Assembly: GCA_965233665.1 (NCBI GenBank)
Contig: CBDDTG010000018.1
Span: 1 to 64,000 of the forward strand
Direction: 5' to 3'
Origin: Bacterioplanes sp965233665
GTDB lineage: Bacteria > Pseudomonadota > Gammaproteobacteria > Pseudomonadales > Oceanobacteraceae
Length of the DNA stretch: 64,000 bases
The position numbers and the translations under genes are program-made. Of the stretch, positions 14,345 to 22,459 are shown in pieces. Positions within the stretch are counted from its first letter, which is position 1. Every line of letters begins with the position of its first letter. Below the pieces are notes generated by a model. The model worked only from the letters and a program-made list of their open reading frames with translations. It made no database searches and was not told the DNA's origin.

Positions 14345-16180
14345 TTAATCTAGTAGTGCTTTATCGCGCACCGCGCCTTTATCGGCACTGGTGGCGAATT
14401 TAGCATAGGCCTTCAGTGCGGTGCTGACTTTGCGTGGTCGCTCCTCTGCTGGCTTCCAGCCTTGGGCATCTTGTTGTGCCCGGCGCTCTGCCAGTTCCGC
14501 CTCGCTCAGCAACACATCGATGGAGCGGTTGGGAATATCGATCTTGATCGGATCGCCATCACGCAATAAACCAATGGCACCACCGGCCGCCGCTTCAGGT
14601 GAGCAATGGCCAATCGACAAGCCCGAGGTGCCGCCAGAGAAGCGGCCATCGGTCAGCAAGGCGCAGGCTTTACCCAGGCCTTTGGATTTCAGGTACGACG
14701 TTGGGTACAGCATTTCTTGCATGCCCGGGCCGCCTTTGGGGCCCTCGTAGCGAATGATCACCACGTCACCTGCTTTCACCTCGTCGGCCAAAATGCCAGC
14801 GACGGCGCTGTCTTGGGATTCAAAAATTTTCGCTTGGCCGTCGAAGACCAGAATCGACTCATCGACCCCCGCGGTTTTGACCACGCAACCGTCTTTGGCG
14901 ATATTGCCGTACAGCACCGCTAAGCCGCCTTCCTGTGAGTAAGCGTGCTCGATGGCGCGGATGCAACCGGCTTCACGGTCGCCGTCTAGCGTTGGCCAGC
15001 GCGTGGCTTGGCTGAACGCAGTTTGTGTGGGAATACCGGCTGGCCCTGCTTTAAAGAACTCCACCACCTCAGGCGTTGGGTTGCGCATGATGTCCCATTT
15101 ATCTAACGCGTCTTTCATGCTGGCTTCGTGCACGGTGGGCAAATCGTTGTGCAGCAGCCCGGCGCGGTCGATCTCGCCCAAAATGCCCATGACGCCACCG
15201 GCGCGATGCACGTCTTCGATGTGGTATTTCTGCGTGTTAGGTGCGACTTTGCACAACTGCGGCACAATGCGCGACAAGCGGTCGATGTCTTTCATATCGA
15301 AATCGACTTCCGCCTCTTGGGCGGCGGCGAGCAAATGCAAAATGGTGTTGGTGGAGCCGCCCATAACGATGTCTAGGGTCATGGCGTTTTCAAACGCTTT
15401 AAAGCTGGCGATGGAGCGCGGCAATACCGACTCATCATCTTGCTCGTAATAGCGCTTGGCGTTGCGCACAATCAGCCGCGCCGCTTCTAAAAACAGTTGC
15501 TCGCGATCGGCGTGGGTGGCCAAGGTGGTGCCATTGCCCGGCAGTGACAGGCCAATGGCCTCGGTCAAACAGTTCATCGAGTTGGCGGTAAACATACCCG
15601 AGCAAGAGCCACAGGTAGGACAGGCGCTGCGCTCGTATTCGGCCACCATTTCATCGGAGGCGCTGTCGTCGGCGGCAATGACCATAGCATCAACCAAGTC
15701 GAGCTTATGCTCGGCCAGTTTGGTTTTGCCGGCTTCCATGGGCCCACCGGAAACAAAGATCACCGGAATATTCAGGCGCAAAGCAGCCATCAGCATTCCT
15801 GGGGTGATTTTGTCGCAGTTGGAAATACACACCAACGCATCGGCGCAGTGAGCATTGACCATATACTCAACGGAATCGGCGATGATTTCACGCGAAGGCA
15901 AACTGTACAGCATGCCATCGTGGCCCATGGCGATGCCGTCATCGACGGCGATGGTATTGAACTCTTTGGCGACACCGCCGGCCTTTTCAATTTCGCGCGC
16001 CACCAGCTGGCCCATGTCTTTTAGGTGCACATGGCCAGGCACAAACTGGGTGAAGGAGTTGGCGATGGCGATGATGGGCTTGTGGAAATCGTCGTCTTTC
16101 ATTCCGGTGGCGCGCCACAAAGCACGGGCACCGGCCATATTGCGTCCAGCGGTGGATGTCCGCGAGCGATACTCTGGCAT
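14345..16180 (-). CDS. ilvD: Dihydroxy-acid dehydratase
   Basis: 611 residues, normal for the E. coli-type enzyme. It dehydrates 2,3-dihydroxy-3-methylbutanoate and 2,3-dihydroxy-3-methylpentanoate in valine and isoleucine synthesis, using an Fe-S cluster and Mg2+. Visible signatures are CISNCDKITPGM with a cluster cysteine, CPTCGSCSGMFTANSMNCL with further cysteines, and GRFSGGTSGLSIGH near the active site. The start was set at MPEYRSRT, the family's usual N-terminus; the open frame runs 32 codons further upstream without a matching sequence. No ilv leader peptide or other ilv gene is nearby, so attenuation is not evident. Confidence 0.97.
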   Translation of the reverse strand: MPEYRSRTSTAGRNMAGARALWRATGMKDDDFHKPIIAIANSFTQFVPGHVHLKDMGQLVAREIEKAGGVAKEFNTIAVDDGIAMGHDGMLYSLPSREIIADSVEYMVNAHCADALVCISNCDKITPGMLMAALRLNIPVIFVSGGPMEAGKTKLAEHKLDLVDAMVIAADDSASDEMVAEYERSACPTCGSCSGMFTANSMNCLTEAIGLSLPGNGTTLATHADREQLFLEAARLIVRNAKRYYEQDDESVLPRSIASFKAFENAMTLDIVMGGSTNTILHLLAAAQEAEVDFDMKDIDRLSRIVPQLCKVAPNTQKYHIEDVHRAGGVMGILGEIDRAGLLHNDLPTVHEASMKDALDKWDIMRNPTPEVVEFFKAGPAGIPTQTAFSQATRWPTLDGDREAGCIRAIEHAYSQEGGLAVLYGNIAKDGCVVKTAGVDESILVFDGQAKIFESQDSAVAGILADEVKAGDVVIIRYEGPKGGPGMQEMLYPTSYLKSKGLGKACALLTDGRFSGGTSGLSIGHCSPEAAAGGAIGLLRDGDPIKIDIPNRSIDVLLSEAELAERRAQQDAQGWKPAEERPRKVSTALKAYAKFATSADKGAVRDKALLD

Positions 16181-16349
16181 GGTGTACTTCTCATTATTGG
16201 GTAAGGGGAGGGCTAGTGTACCAGAGCTTCTGATGGTGGGCAGTGTTGGCCATAAGCGAGACACTACCTTGTTCAATGAGTAGGTTGCATTAGTTATGCA
16301 TAATCTTACTTTATCTGGGTTGAACGCTTTACGATTAGCGGAGGAAAAA

Positions 16350-16835
16350 ATGACGCTGTGGGATCAATTTAACGAAGATCTAGAGAGCATGATTGGCAAA
16401 GAGTGCTGGGCGATCACAGGCGGAGAGGGGACCGGGTCTGTTATCTCCCTGAATATAGGTGGCCGCTATCCTAGAGATCGACCACTGCGTAATCCACATG
16501 TTAGTGAGTTGGTTAGACACTTCACTGCTGAATATAACTTAATAATTTATTCTCCATGGCGAGTTGAAAGTAGTGATGCAGTGCTGTGTGGCAGTCACCA
16601 TAGCAATGATATTGATGGGCCGTACCAAGCAACCTTTGAACAAGTGATTAGCCATAAGCTGATTGATATTCAATGTGCCTCGCCATCACTCGATCTCAAG
16701 CTGTTGTTTGAAAGAGATATTTCTCTCTCTGTGTTCTGTGCGCTTATTGGCATGGATGATGACGAGTGTTATGTGTTTGACTCAAGTTCTTGTTGGTATT
16801 CGATAGGGTTTGATGGAAAGATAAGTAAGGATTAA
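16350..16835 (+). CDS. Orphan protein of unknown function, immunity-like composition
   Basis: 161 residues, no signal peptide or membrane segment. GGAGG lies six bases before this ATG, so I prefer it to the upstream in-frame ATG at 16296, which lacks a ribosome binding site. I recognise no domain. The acidic character, length and C-terminal pattern of alternating hydrophobic strands ending in a WYSIGFDGKI-like hairpin recall small immunity proteins of contact-dependent toxin systems. That is an impression, not a match. The gene and the 370 bases after it are clearly more AT-rich than their neighbours, suggesting recent arrival. No toxin gene is adjacent. Confidence 0.7.
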   Translation: MTLWDQFNEDLESMIGKECWAITGGEGTGSVISLNIGGRYPRDRPLRNPHVSELVRHFTAEYNLIIYSPWRVESSDAVLCGSHHSNDIDGPYQATFEQVISHKLIDIQCASPSLDLKLLFERDISLSVFCALIGMDDDECYVFDSSSCWYSIGFDGKISKD

Positions 16836-17209
16836 TGTCCCTTGGCTCATTCCTAGTTTGATTTTCTGGTAGGTGCGTAAGTTAATTATTCTGACTTTCT
16901 TCGACTGTGTTTTTACTCGTTTCAGATGGGAGTTTATGTCCTCTGTTTTTATTTTAATTCCTTTTTTCTCCGTTATTTTTAGGGATTTTGGTTTTTCGGG
17001 CGTTTATGAATGTGCCACCATTTGAGATGGTGTTTTTTAGTTATTCAAAACCGTCCGTCTTGGTGTGGAACGATGAAAATTAAGCATAATTGTTTCTGGT
17101 AATAGTGTGGTGACCAATTCTAAGTGTTTCTACGCTGTGATTTGTCATGGATGTTCTGTCTAGATTTCTCCATCATGGCTTGATAAGACACTGCATTGAA
17201 GGAATCAAA
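16836..17209. other. AT-rich intergenic region with one terminator
   Basis: 374 bases between the orphan gene and the RNase J gene. The only structured element is the terminator at 17016-17038. A 29-codon frame starting near 16936 has no ribosome binding site and is not credible. The base composition is foreign-looking like the preceding gene. The RNase J promoter probably lies in 17040-17190 but no strong -35/-10 pair stands out. Confidence 0.6.
17016..17038 (+). terminator. Terminator downstream of the orphan gene
   Basis: Stem CACCAT with ATGGTG, loop TTGAG, then TTTTTT. It lies about 180 bases after the orphan gene stop. Confidence 0.8.
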
Positions 17210-18592
17210 ATGACCCCCAGCTCGCAGGATTTATGGTTTTTACCTTTAGGCGGTACCGGCGAGATTGGTATGAACATGAATCTCTATGGCCACGACGGCC
17301 AGTGGTTGATGGTCGACTGTGGGGTGACGTTTCCTAAACCCGGTCGATTCAGTGCCGATGGCACACGCCATCACAGCGGCGAGCCGGAAACACAAATGGC
17401 CGACCCAGCGTTGATTAGCGAGCGCCGCGAACAGCTGGCGGGAATGATCATTACCCATGCCCATGAAGATCATATCGGAGCGGTGCCCTATTTGTGGGAG
17501 CGATTGCGCTGTCCGATTTACACCACGCGATTTACCGCCGAGGTTCTAAAACGCAAGCTGGCGGAGCGCGGCTTGTTGCATCAGGTCAAGTTGCATGTGA
17601 TGGAAGTAGAGCAGCAGTGTGCGATCGGCCCATTTATGGTGCAGTGGTTGGCGCTGACGCACTCCATTCCTGATGCCAATGCATTGGTGATTCGCACGCC
17701 GCTGGGCAGCGTTTTCCACACCGGTGATTGGAAGCTCGACCCAGACCCAGTGGCCGGCCATGGCTATCAGCCTGACACCTTTACCCGTCTAGGAGATGAA
17801 GGCGTGCTGGCGATGGTTTGTGACTCCACCAATGCCACGGTGGCCGGGCATTCCGTTTCAGAAGGGCAGTTGTATCAGGGGCTGGAGACCTTGGTCGCGA
17901 CGGCTGCCGGGCGCGTGGTGGTGACCTGCTTTGGCAGCAACATCGCACGCTTGGTGACGTTGGCGCACATAGCTGCGGCACACGGACGCTATTTAGGGCT
18001 GCTCGGGCGCTCGCTGCACAACATGCACCAATGTGCGCGACGCGCAGGCATTTGGCCGCTATCAGCCAAGGTGGTCGACGAAACGCATCTGGGTTATTTG
18101 CCGCCCCATGAAGTGCTGGCGGTGGCTACGGGGAGCCAGGGTGAGCCGCGCACGGCGCTCAGACGTTTGGCAGCGGGCAGCCACCCTGCGTTGGAGCTGC
18201 AACCCGGCGATCGCATTATCTTTAGCGCGCGCGCTATTCCGGGCAATGAACCTGCCATTGAGGGCCTGATCGAGCAACTGCGGGCGCAGCAGCTGGAGGT
18301 CATTACCGCTGAGCAAGCGGCGCTTCCCATTCATGCCTCGGGCCATCCGGCGCAAGATGAGCTGCGGCAGTTGTACCAATGGGTGCGACCGCAAATCGCT
18401 ATTCCTGTGCATGGTGAAGCCGAGCACATGCGTGTGCACGCACAACTGGCACAGCAGGTTGGGGTCGACAAAGCGCTTACCGGTCGCAACGGTGATCTTT
18501 TTATGCTGGCGCCGGTGGCGGGTGTGCGCCGCCAAGTGGTCGGTGTTGGGCGTCTGGGTTGGGACAAGGGCGCTTTAGTGCCGGTGGAATAA
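17210..18592 (+). CDS. rnj: RNase J-type metallo-beta-lactamase/beta-CASP nuclease
   Basis: 460 residues. N-terminal metallo-beta-lactamase fold with GGTGEIGMNM, the metal motif HAHEDH (83-88) and GDWKLDPDP. The beta-CASP insertion contains VVTCFGSNIARL. The C-terminal metal motif is followed by SGHPAQDEL and IPVHGEAEHM. These match RNase J, a 5'-3' exo- and endoribonuclease, and the wording resembles alphaproteobacterial forms. The protein stops soon after the catalytic core, so the roughly 90-residue C-terminal domain of RNase J is missing. AAGGA precedes the chosen ATG; an earlier ATG at 17147 lacks conserved sequence. It stands alone. RNase J is unusual in gammaproteobacteria, which rely on RNase E. 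Confidence 0.85.
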   Translation: MTPSSQDLWFLPLGGTGEIGMNMNLYGHDGQWLMVDCGVTFPKPGRFSADGTRHHSGEPETQMADPALISERREQLAGMIITHAHEDHIGAVPYLWERLRCPIYTTRFTAEVLKRKLAERGLLHQVKLHVMEVEQQCAIGPFMVQWLALTHSIPDANALVIRTPLGSVFHTGDWKLDPDPVAGHGYQPDTFTRLGDEGVLAMVCDSTNATVAGHSVSEGQLYQGLETLVATAAGRVVVTCFGSNIARLVTLAHIAAAHGRYLGLLGRSLHNMHQCARRAGIWPLSAKVVDETHLGYLPPHEVLAVATGSQGEPRTALRRLAAGSHPALELQPGDRIIFSARAIPGNEPAIEGLIEQLRAQQLEVITAEQAALPIHASGHPAQDELRQLYQWVRPQIAIPVHGEAEHMRVHAQLAQQVGVDKALTGRNGDLFMLAPVAGVRRQVVGVGRLGWDKGALVPVE

Positions 18593-18976
18593 TGTGAACA
18601 AGCGCACGTCTATGCACAGATTCTGTGCATAACTGTCTTAATAACTTTTGGGCATAGGCCTGTAAGGCCGTAAATACGGGCCTCTTGGTTAGATTGGCGC
18701 TTTTATGACCGTTTTATGAAATTCTCCTATCTGGCTGAAAAGTCAAGGAATTTCCTGAGATCGCTGAACCAATACCCGCCGCCGAACAAAACCCCAAAAA
18801 ACATTTATTAATCTGTGGATAAGATGTTGCCATCCTGTTGGTACGCACGTATTGAATGGATCACGGCCGCACCAGGGTTTGGCTTCACGCCAGCAGGCCT
18901 TTTTGCGATAATCGACGGCTTTTCCGGGCGCTGTCCCGATTTGATACCGACGAGAGTCATACGACGAGACCAGATT
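18593..18976. other. Intergenic region before argS with DnaA box-like sites
   Basis: 384 bases. It holds the palindrome TATGCACAG-ATT-CTGTGCATA (18611-18631). One arm forms TTATGCACA on the - strand (18624-18632), which fits the DnaA box pattern TTWTNCACA. A perfect consensus box TTATCCACA lies on the - strand at 18814-18822. A weak hairpin (18667-18690) without a U-tract might end the RNase J transcript. A 54-codon upstream extension of the argS frame covers the right half but lacks conserved sequence. Confidence 0.55.
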
Positions 18977-20662
18977 ATGAAACCGCAAATTGCAGAGCTG
19001 TTATCCACCGCCGTCGCTGAGCTGAAATCCCAGGGCATTGTGCCTCAGGAGCTGGAGCCACGAATCCAGGTGGACAACACCCGAGACAAGGCGCACGGTG
19101 ATCTGGCCTCTAACTTGGCAATGATGTTGGCGAAGCCGGCGGGTAAAAATCCACGTGAACTGGCGCAGCTGGTGTGTGATGCGCTGCCAGCCTCTGAGTT
19201 GGTCGACAAAGTGGAAATCGCAGGCCCAGGGTTTATCAACTTTTACCTGTCGGACGCTTCGACGAGTAGTTTGGTGAGAACCGTACTGGAACAAAAACAG
19301 CAGTACGGCCGCAGTAATGATGGCGCCGGCCGCAAGGTGCAGGTGGAGTTTGTTTCTGCGAACCCCACCGGTCCTTTGCACATCGGCCACGGTCGTGGCG
19401 CGGCGGTGGGCGACTGTCTGAGCCGCTTGCTTGAAGCCACCGGTTGGGACGTAACGCGCGAGTTTTATTACAACGACGCCGGGGCGCAAATTACTAACCT
19501 GGCACTGTCGGTACAGGCGCGTTGTAAGGGGCTGACGCCAGAAGACGCTGGCTGGCCGCAAGACGGCTACCGTGGCGAATACATTATCGATTTGGCCAAC
19601 AGCTTTATGGCCGGCGATACCGTTGAGTCGGAAGACCAAAGCTTTACCGGTACAAAAAACGCCGACGATTTGGATGGCATTTTGCACTTTGCTGTGGCTT
19701 ACCTGCGTCGTGAGCAAGACCTGGATTTAAAAGCCTTTGGTGTGGGCTTTGATGTGTTCTTCCTGGAAACCTCACTGTACAGCAGTGGCAAGGTCGAAGA
19801 CGTGGTAAAACGCCTCATCGATAACGGCTACACCTATGAGCAGGACGATGCCTTGTGGCTGCGCACCACCGACTTTGGCGACGACAAAGACCGGGTGATG
19901 CGTAAAAAAGACGGTGGTTATACCTACTTCTTGCCGGACGTCGCTTATCACCTGGATAAGTGGCAGCGCGGCTTTGAAAAAGTCATTAACGAGCAGGGCG
20001 CCGATCACCACAGCACCATCACCCGGGTACGCGCCGGTTTGCAAGCGTTGAACGCTGACATTCCCAAAGGCTGGCCCGACTACGTGCTGCACCAGATGGT
20101 CACCGTCATGCGTGGCGGCGAAGAGGTGAAGCTATCGAAGCGGGCCGGCAGCTACGTCACCCTGCGTGATTTGATCGATGAAGTCGGCCGTGACGCCACG
20201 CGTTACTTCTTGGCGGCGCGTAAAGCCGACAGTCAACTGACGTTTGATATCGATCTGGCGCGGTCGCAGTCTTCCGATAACCCGGTGTATTACATTCAAT
20301 ACGCCCACGCGCGGGTGTGTTCGATTTTCCGCAAGCTGGCGGAAGCGGGACACAGTTGGAGCGAAGAGCAAGGCCTGGCGGCGCTGTCGGCATTGACCCT
20401 CGACAGCGAAAAAGACCTGATTGTAAAACTGGGTCGTTTCCCGGAAGTGGTGCGTAACGCCGCCAATAACCGCGAGCCGCATCAGGTTGCCAACTACTTG
20501 AAAGACTTGGCGTCAGACTTCCATACCTATTACAACTCAGAAAAGACCTTGGTGGATGACGTTGAACTGCGTAACGGGCGTTTGGCGTTGGCCGAAGCCG
20601 TGCGCCAGGTCATCGCTAACGGTTTAGACCTGTTGGGTGTTAGCGCACCACAGGAAATGTAA
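18977..20662 (+). CDS. argS: Arginyl-tRNA synthetase
   Basis: 561 residues, class I synthetase that charges tRNA-Arg. The N-terminal Add1 domain (about 1-90) is typical of ArgRS. The HIGH motif reads HIGHGRGAAVGD (near residue 135). The KMSKS-like loop reads KLSKRAGSYV (near residue 385), and the C-terminal helical anticodon-binding domain ends in the family pattern SAPQEM. The start MKPQIAELL is the family N-terminus; the ribosome binding site is weak. A SPOR-domain gene follows after 17 bases, the same order as in Pseudomonas. Confidence 0.97.
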   Translation: MKPQIAELLSTAVAELKSQGIVPQELEPRIQVDNTRDKAHGDLASNLAMMLAKPAGKNPRELAQLVCDALPASELVDKVEIAGPGFINFYLSDASTSSLVRTVLEQKQQYGRSNDGAGRKVQVEFVSANPTGPLHIGHGRGAAVGDCLSRLLEATGWDVTREFYYNDAGAQITNLALSVQARCKGLTPEDAGWPQDGYRGEYIIDLANSFMAGDTVESEDQSFTGTKNADDLDGILHFAVAYLRREQDLDLKAFGVGFDVFFLETSLYSSGKVEDVVKRLIDNGYTYEQDDALWLRTTDFGDDKDRVMRKKDGGYTYFLPDVAYHLDKWQRGFEKVINEQGADHHSTITRVRAGLQALNADIPKGWPDYVLHQMVTVMRGGEEVKLSKRAGSYVTLRDLIDEVGRDATRYFLAARKADSQLTFDIDLARSQSSDNPVYYIQYAHARVCSIFRKLAEAGHSWSEEQGLAALSALTLDSEKDLIVKLGRFPEVVRNAANNREPHQVANYLKDLASDFHTYYNSEKTLVDDVELRNGRLALAEAVRQVIANGLDLLGVSAPQEM

Positions 20663-20679
20663 GCCAACGAGGACAATGC

Positions 20680-21213
20680 ATGGCTGAGCACAGCAAAGTG
20701 CCAAAATGGGTGTGGATACTGACGCCGACACTGGCCGTCGCGTTCGTCGGCTTTGTGCTCTATTTGAGCACCATTCCGGCCAGCGATGAGTCGGGTGCGG
20801 TGCAAAAAGAGACTCAGCAAGCACTGCAAGCGCTGAAAGATAAAGCGCAACAGCAGCAGGCGGCTCCGAAACCCAACTACGAATTTTACCAACTGCTAGA
20901 AGAGCAGGAGGTCAAAGTCGATAAGGTTGAAGAATACGTATCGACGCCGAAGGGCACGCCCAAGAAGTACGTTTATCGGTTGCAGGCCGCTTCGTTTCGC
21001 AGTCAAGCCGATGCGGATCGCTTGCGCGCGGAGCTGATCCTGCAGGGGATGAGCGCCTATCTGGAAAGCAGCACGGTGAAGGATTCTACTTGGTATCGAG
21101 TCTATGTCGGCCCGTTTAATGATCGCTCGAAAATGAACAAAGCTCAGGATGAGCTGGTGCAACGCAACATTAGCCCGCTGGTGTTAAAAACCCCGGTTGC
21201 CAGCGACGGCTAA
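20680..21213 (+). CDS. SPOR-domain membrane protein (FtsN-like)
   Basis: 177 residues. A short cytoplasmic tail, one transmembrane segment (about 10-31), a Gln-rich periplasmic linker (about 40-75) and a C-terminal SPOR domain (about 95-170, with YRLQAASFRSQADADRLRAEL and WYRVYVGPF). SPOR domains bind denuded glycan strands at division septa, and this arrangement is that of FtsN and its relatives. The conserved position after argS supports the cell-division assignment. It lacks the long linker of E. coli FtsN, so another SPOR protein cannot be excluded. Confidence 0.88.
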   Translation: MAEHSKVPKWVWILTPTLAVAFVGFVLYLSTIPASDESGAVQKETQQALQALKDKAQQQQAAPKPNYEFYQLLEEQEVKVDKVEEYVSTPKGTPKKYVYRLQAASFRSQADADRLRAELILQGMSAYLESSTVKDSTWYRVYVGPFNDRSKMNKAQDELVQRNISPLVLKTPVASDG

Positions 21214-21253
21214 CGCTACACTGCAATCACCTAATTGACCAAAGGACGGGACA

Positions 21254-22114
21254 ATGACAGTGACTTGCAGTGTTCAGCGCCACACGGTGGCGACGCCAGA
21301 GGGTGATAAAACCCTGGTGTGTCGCCACTGGCATTCGCCCACCTCTCAGCAAGTACTTATTTGTGTTCATGGCCTGACCCACAACGGCCGTTTCTTTGAT
21401 GAGCTGGCACAGCAGCTGGCTCAGGATTATCACGTCATGTGCCCGGATGTGCTGGGGCGCGGTGACAGCGACTGGCTGACTGATAGCAGTCTCTACGGCT
21501 ATCCCTTGTACATCGCTAACTTTCAACAGCTACTGCCACTGTGGCGGCAGCAATGCGAGAGTCAGCGTGTGTATTGGCTGGGAACGTCGATGGGGGGCTT
21601 GATCGGCATGCTGCTAGAAGCGCAGCGGCCGGGCAGCCTGTGCAAGTTGATTCTTAACGATGTGGGGGCGCGCATTCCCTTGGCGGCGCTGCAGCGCATT
21701 GGCGGCTATGTTGGCCAAGACCGTCAGTTCGCTAGCTTAGAGGAGGCTGAGGCAGAGTTTCGCATCATAGCGGCGCCTTTCGGTGCCTTGACCGAAGCAC
21801 AATGGCATCAGCTGGCATTAAGAGCGTTTGAGCAGGTCAAGCCAGGTCACTGGCGCTTTCGCTATGACCCGGGCATCGCTGAAGTATTTAAGGCTTTGGA
21901 TGACGACATTGATCTAACTTCTGCCTGGCAGCTATTGCAATGCCCTGTGTTGGTATTGCGCGGCTCCAACTCGGATCTGTTGACGGCAGAAATCGCGGCG
22001 GAAATGGCCCTGCGTGATGATACGGAAGTGTTGGAAATCCCAGGTTGTGGCCACGCCCCGATGTTGTTGGATGCCGGTCAAATAGAGCTGCTGCAGCACT
22101 ACCTGGCTAGCTGA
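21254..22114 (+). CDS. Alpha/beta hydrolase
   Basis: 286 residues, cytoplasmic. The nucleophile elbow GTSMGG contains the catalytic Ser. The oxyanion region is VHGLTHNGRFF, a Asp-containing strand precedes LRGSNSDLL, and the catalytic His is in GCGHAPML near the end. It is a serine hydrolase of the esterase/haloalkane-dehalogenase-like superfamily; with Ser in the elbow it is not a dehalogenase. The substrate cannot be deduced. A purine-rich GGACGGGAC lies before the ATG. Confidence 0.88.
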   Translation: MTVTCSVQRHTVATPEGDKTLVCRHWHSPTSQQVLICVHGLTHNGRFFDELAQQLAQDYHVMCPDVLGRGDSDWLTDSSLYGYPLYIANFQQLLPLWRQQCESQRVYWLGTSMGGLIGMLLEAQRPGSLCKLILNDVGARIPLAALQRIGGYVGQDRQFASLEEAEAEFRIIAAPFGALTEAQWHQLALRAFEQVKPGHWRFRYDPGIAEVFKALDDDIDLTSAWQLLQCPVLVLRGSNSDLLTAEIAAEMALRDDTEVLEIPGCGHAPMLLDAGQIELLQHYLAS

Positions 22115-22211
22115 AGGCGCTGTTACAGGCGGCTACATATGCTCACACAATTCTTAAGGATTATCGCAGGCCTGTTGCTAAGTTATTAGTTCCATCATGA
22201 GGGCCTGACGT

Positions 22212-22346
22212 ATGGAGCTTGAATCTAACAATGCAATCCAGGAACCTGAGCTGACGGAACAGCAATTACGCCAAATCCATTTGATTTCGGCCGTCGCCAG
22301 TGGCGCGTTATTGGTGCTGTCGTTTATTGCGACGGCGACCTTATAG
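22212..22346 (+). CDS. Small single-pass membrane protein, 44 residues
   Basis: Encodes a 44-residue peptide: an acidic, Gln-rich N-terminal half, then one hydrophobic segment (about 24-44, SAVASGALLVLSFIATATL) that runs to the C-terminus. GAGG lies nine bases before the ATG and a strong terminator follows the stop by 29 bases, which favours a real gene. The tail-anchored layout suggests a small regulator or subunit of a membrane complex. I do not recognise the family. Confidence 0.55.
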   Translation: MELESNNAIQEPELTEQQLRQIHLISAVASGALLVLSFIATATL

Positions 22347-22375
22347 ATGAGGTTGAGCTAACTCGAATTCTTTGA

Positions 22376-22396
22376 CCCGCCCATGGCGGGTTTTTT
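22376..22396 (+). terminator. Terminator after the small membrane protein gene
   Basis: Stem CCCGCC with GGCGGG, loop CAT, then TTTTTT. It closes the argS-side transcripts against the convergent EF-G gene. Confidence 0.9.
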
Positions 22397-22415
22397 GTGC
22401 CGGTTGAACGGCCAC

Positions 22416-22439
22416 AAAAAAGCCCCGCCGAGGCGGGGC
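22416..22439 (-). terminator. Terminator of the divergent EF-G gene
   Basis: On the - strand, GCCCCGCC and GGCGGGGC pair around a two-base centre, followed by TTTTTT. It lies 20 bases after the stop of the - strand gene. Confidence 0.9.
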
Positions 22440-22459
22440 TTCATCACTCACAGCAAAGC

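Noticed and set aside
16936..17025. 29-codon frame with a hydrophobic start in the AT-rich gap
   Set aside because: No ribosome binding site and it runs into the terminator stem. AT-rich DNA gives such Phe/Ile-rich frames by chance.
18815..18976. 54-codon N-terminal extension of argS
   Set aside because: Not part of the ArgRS family N-terminus, and it covers a DnaA box-like site. MKPQIAELL at 18977 is the family start.
19001..19717. 238-codon frame opposite argS
   Set aside because: Antisense shadow of a conserved essential gene, with no recognisable domain.
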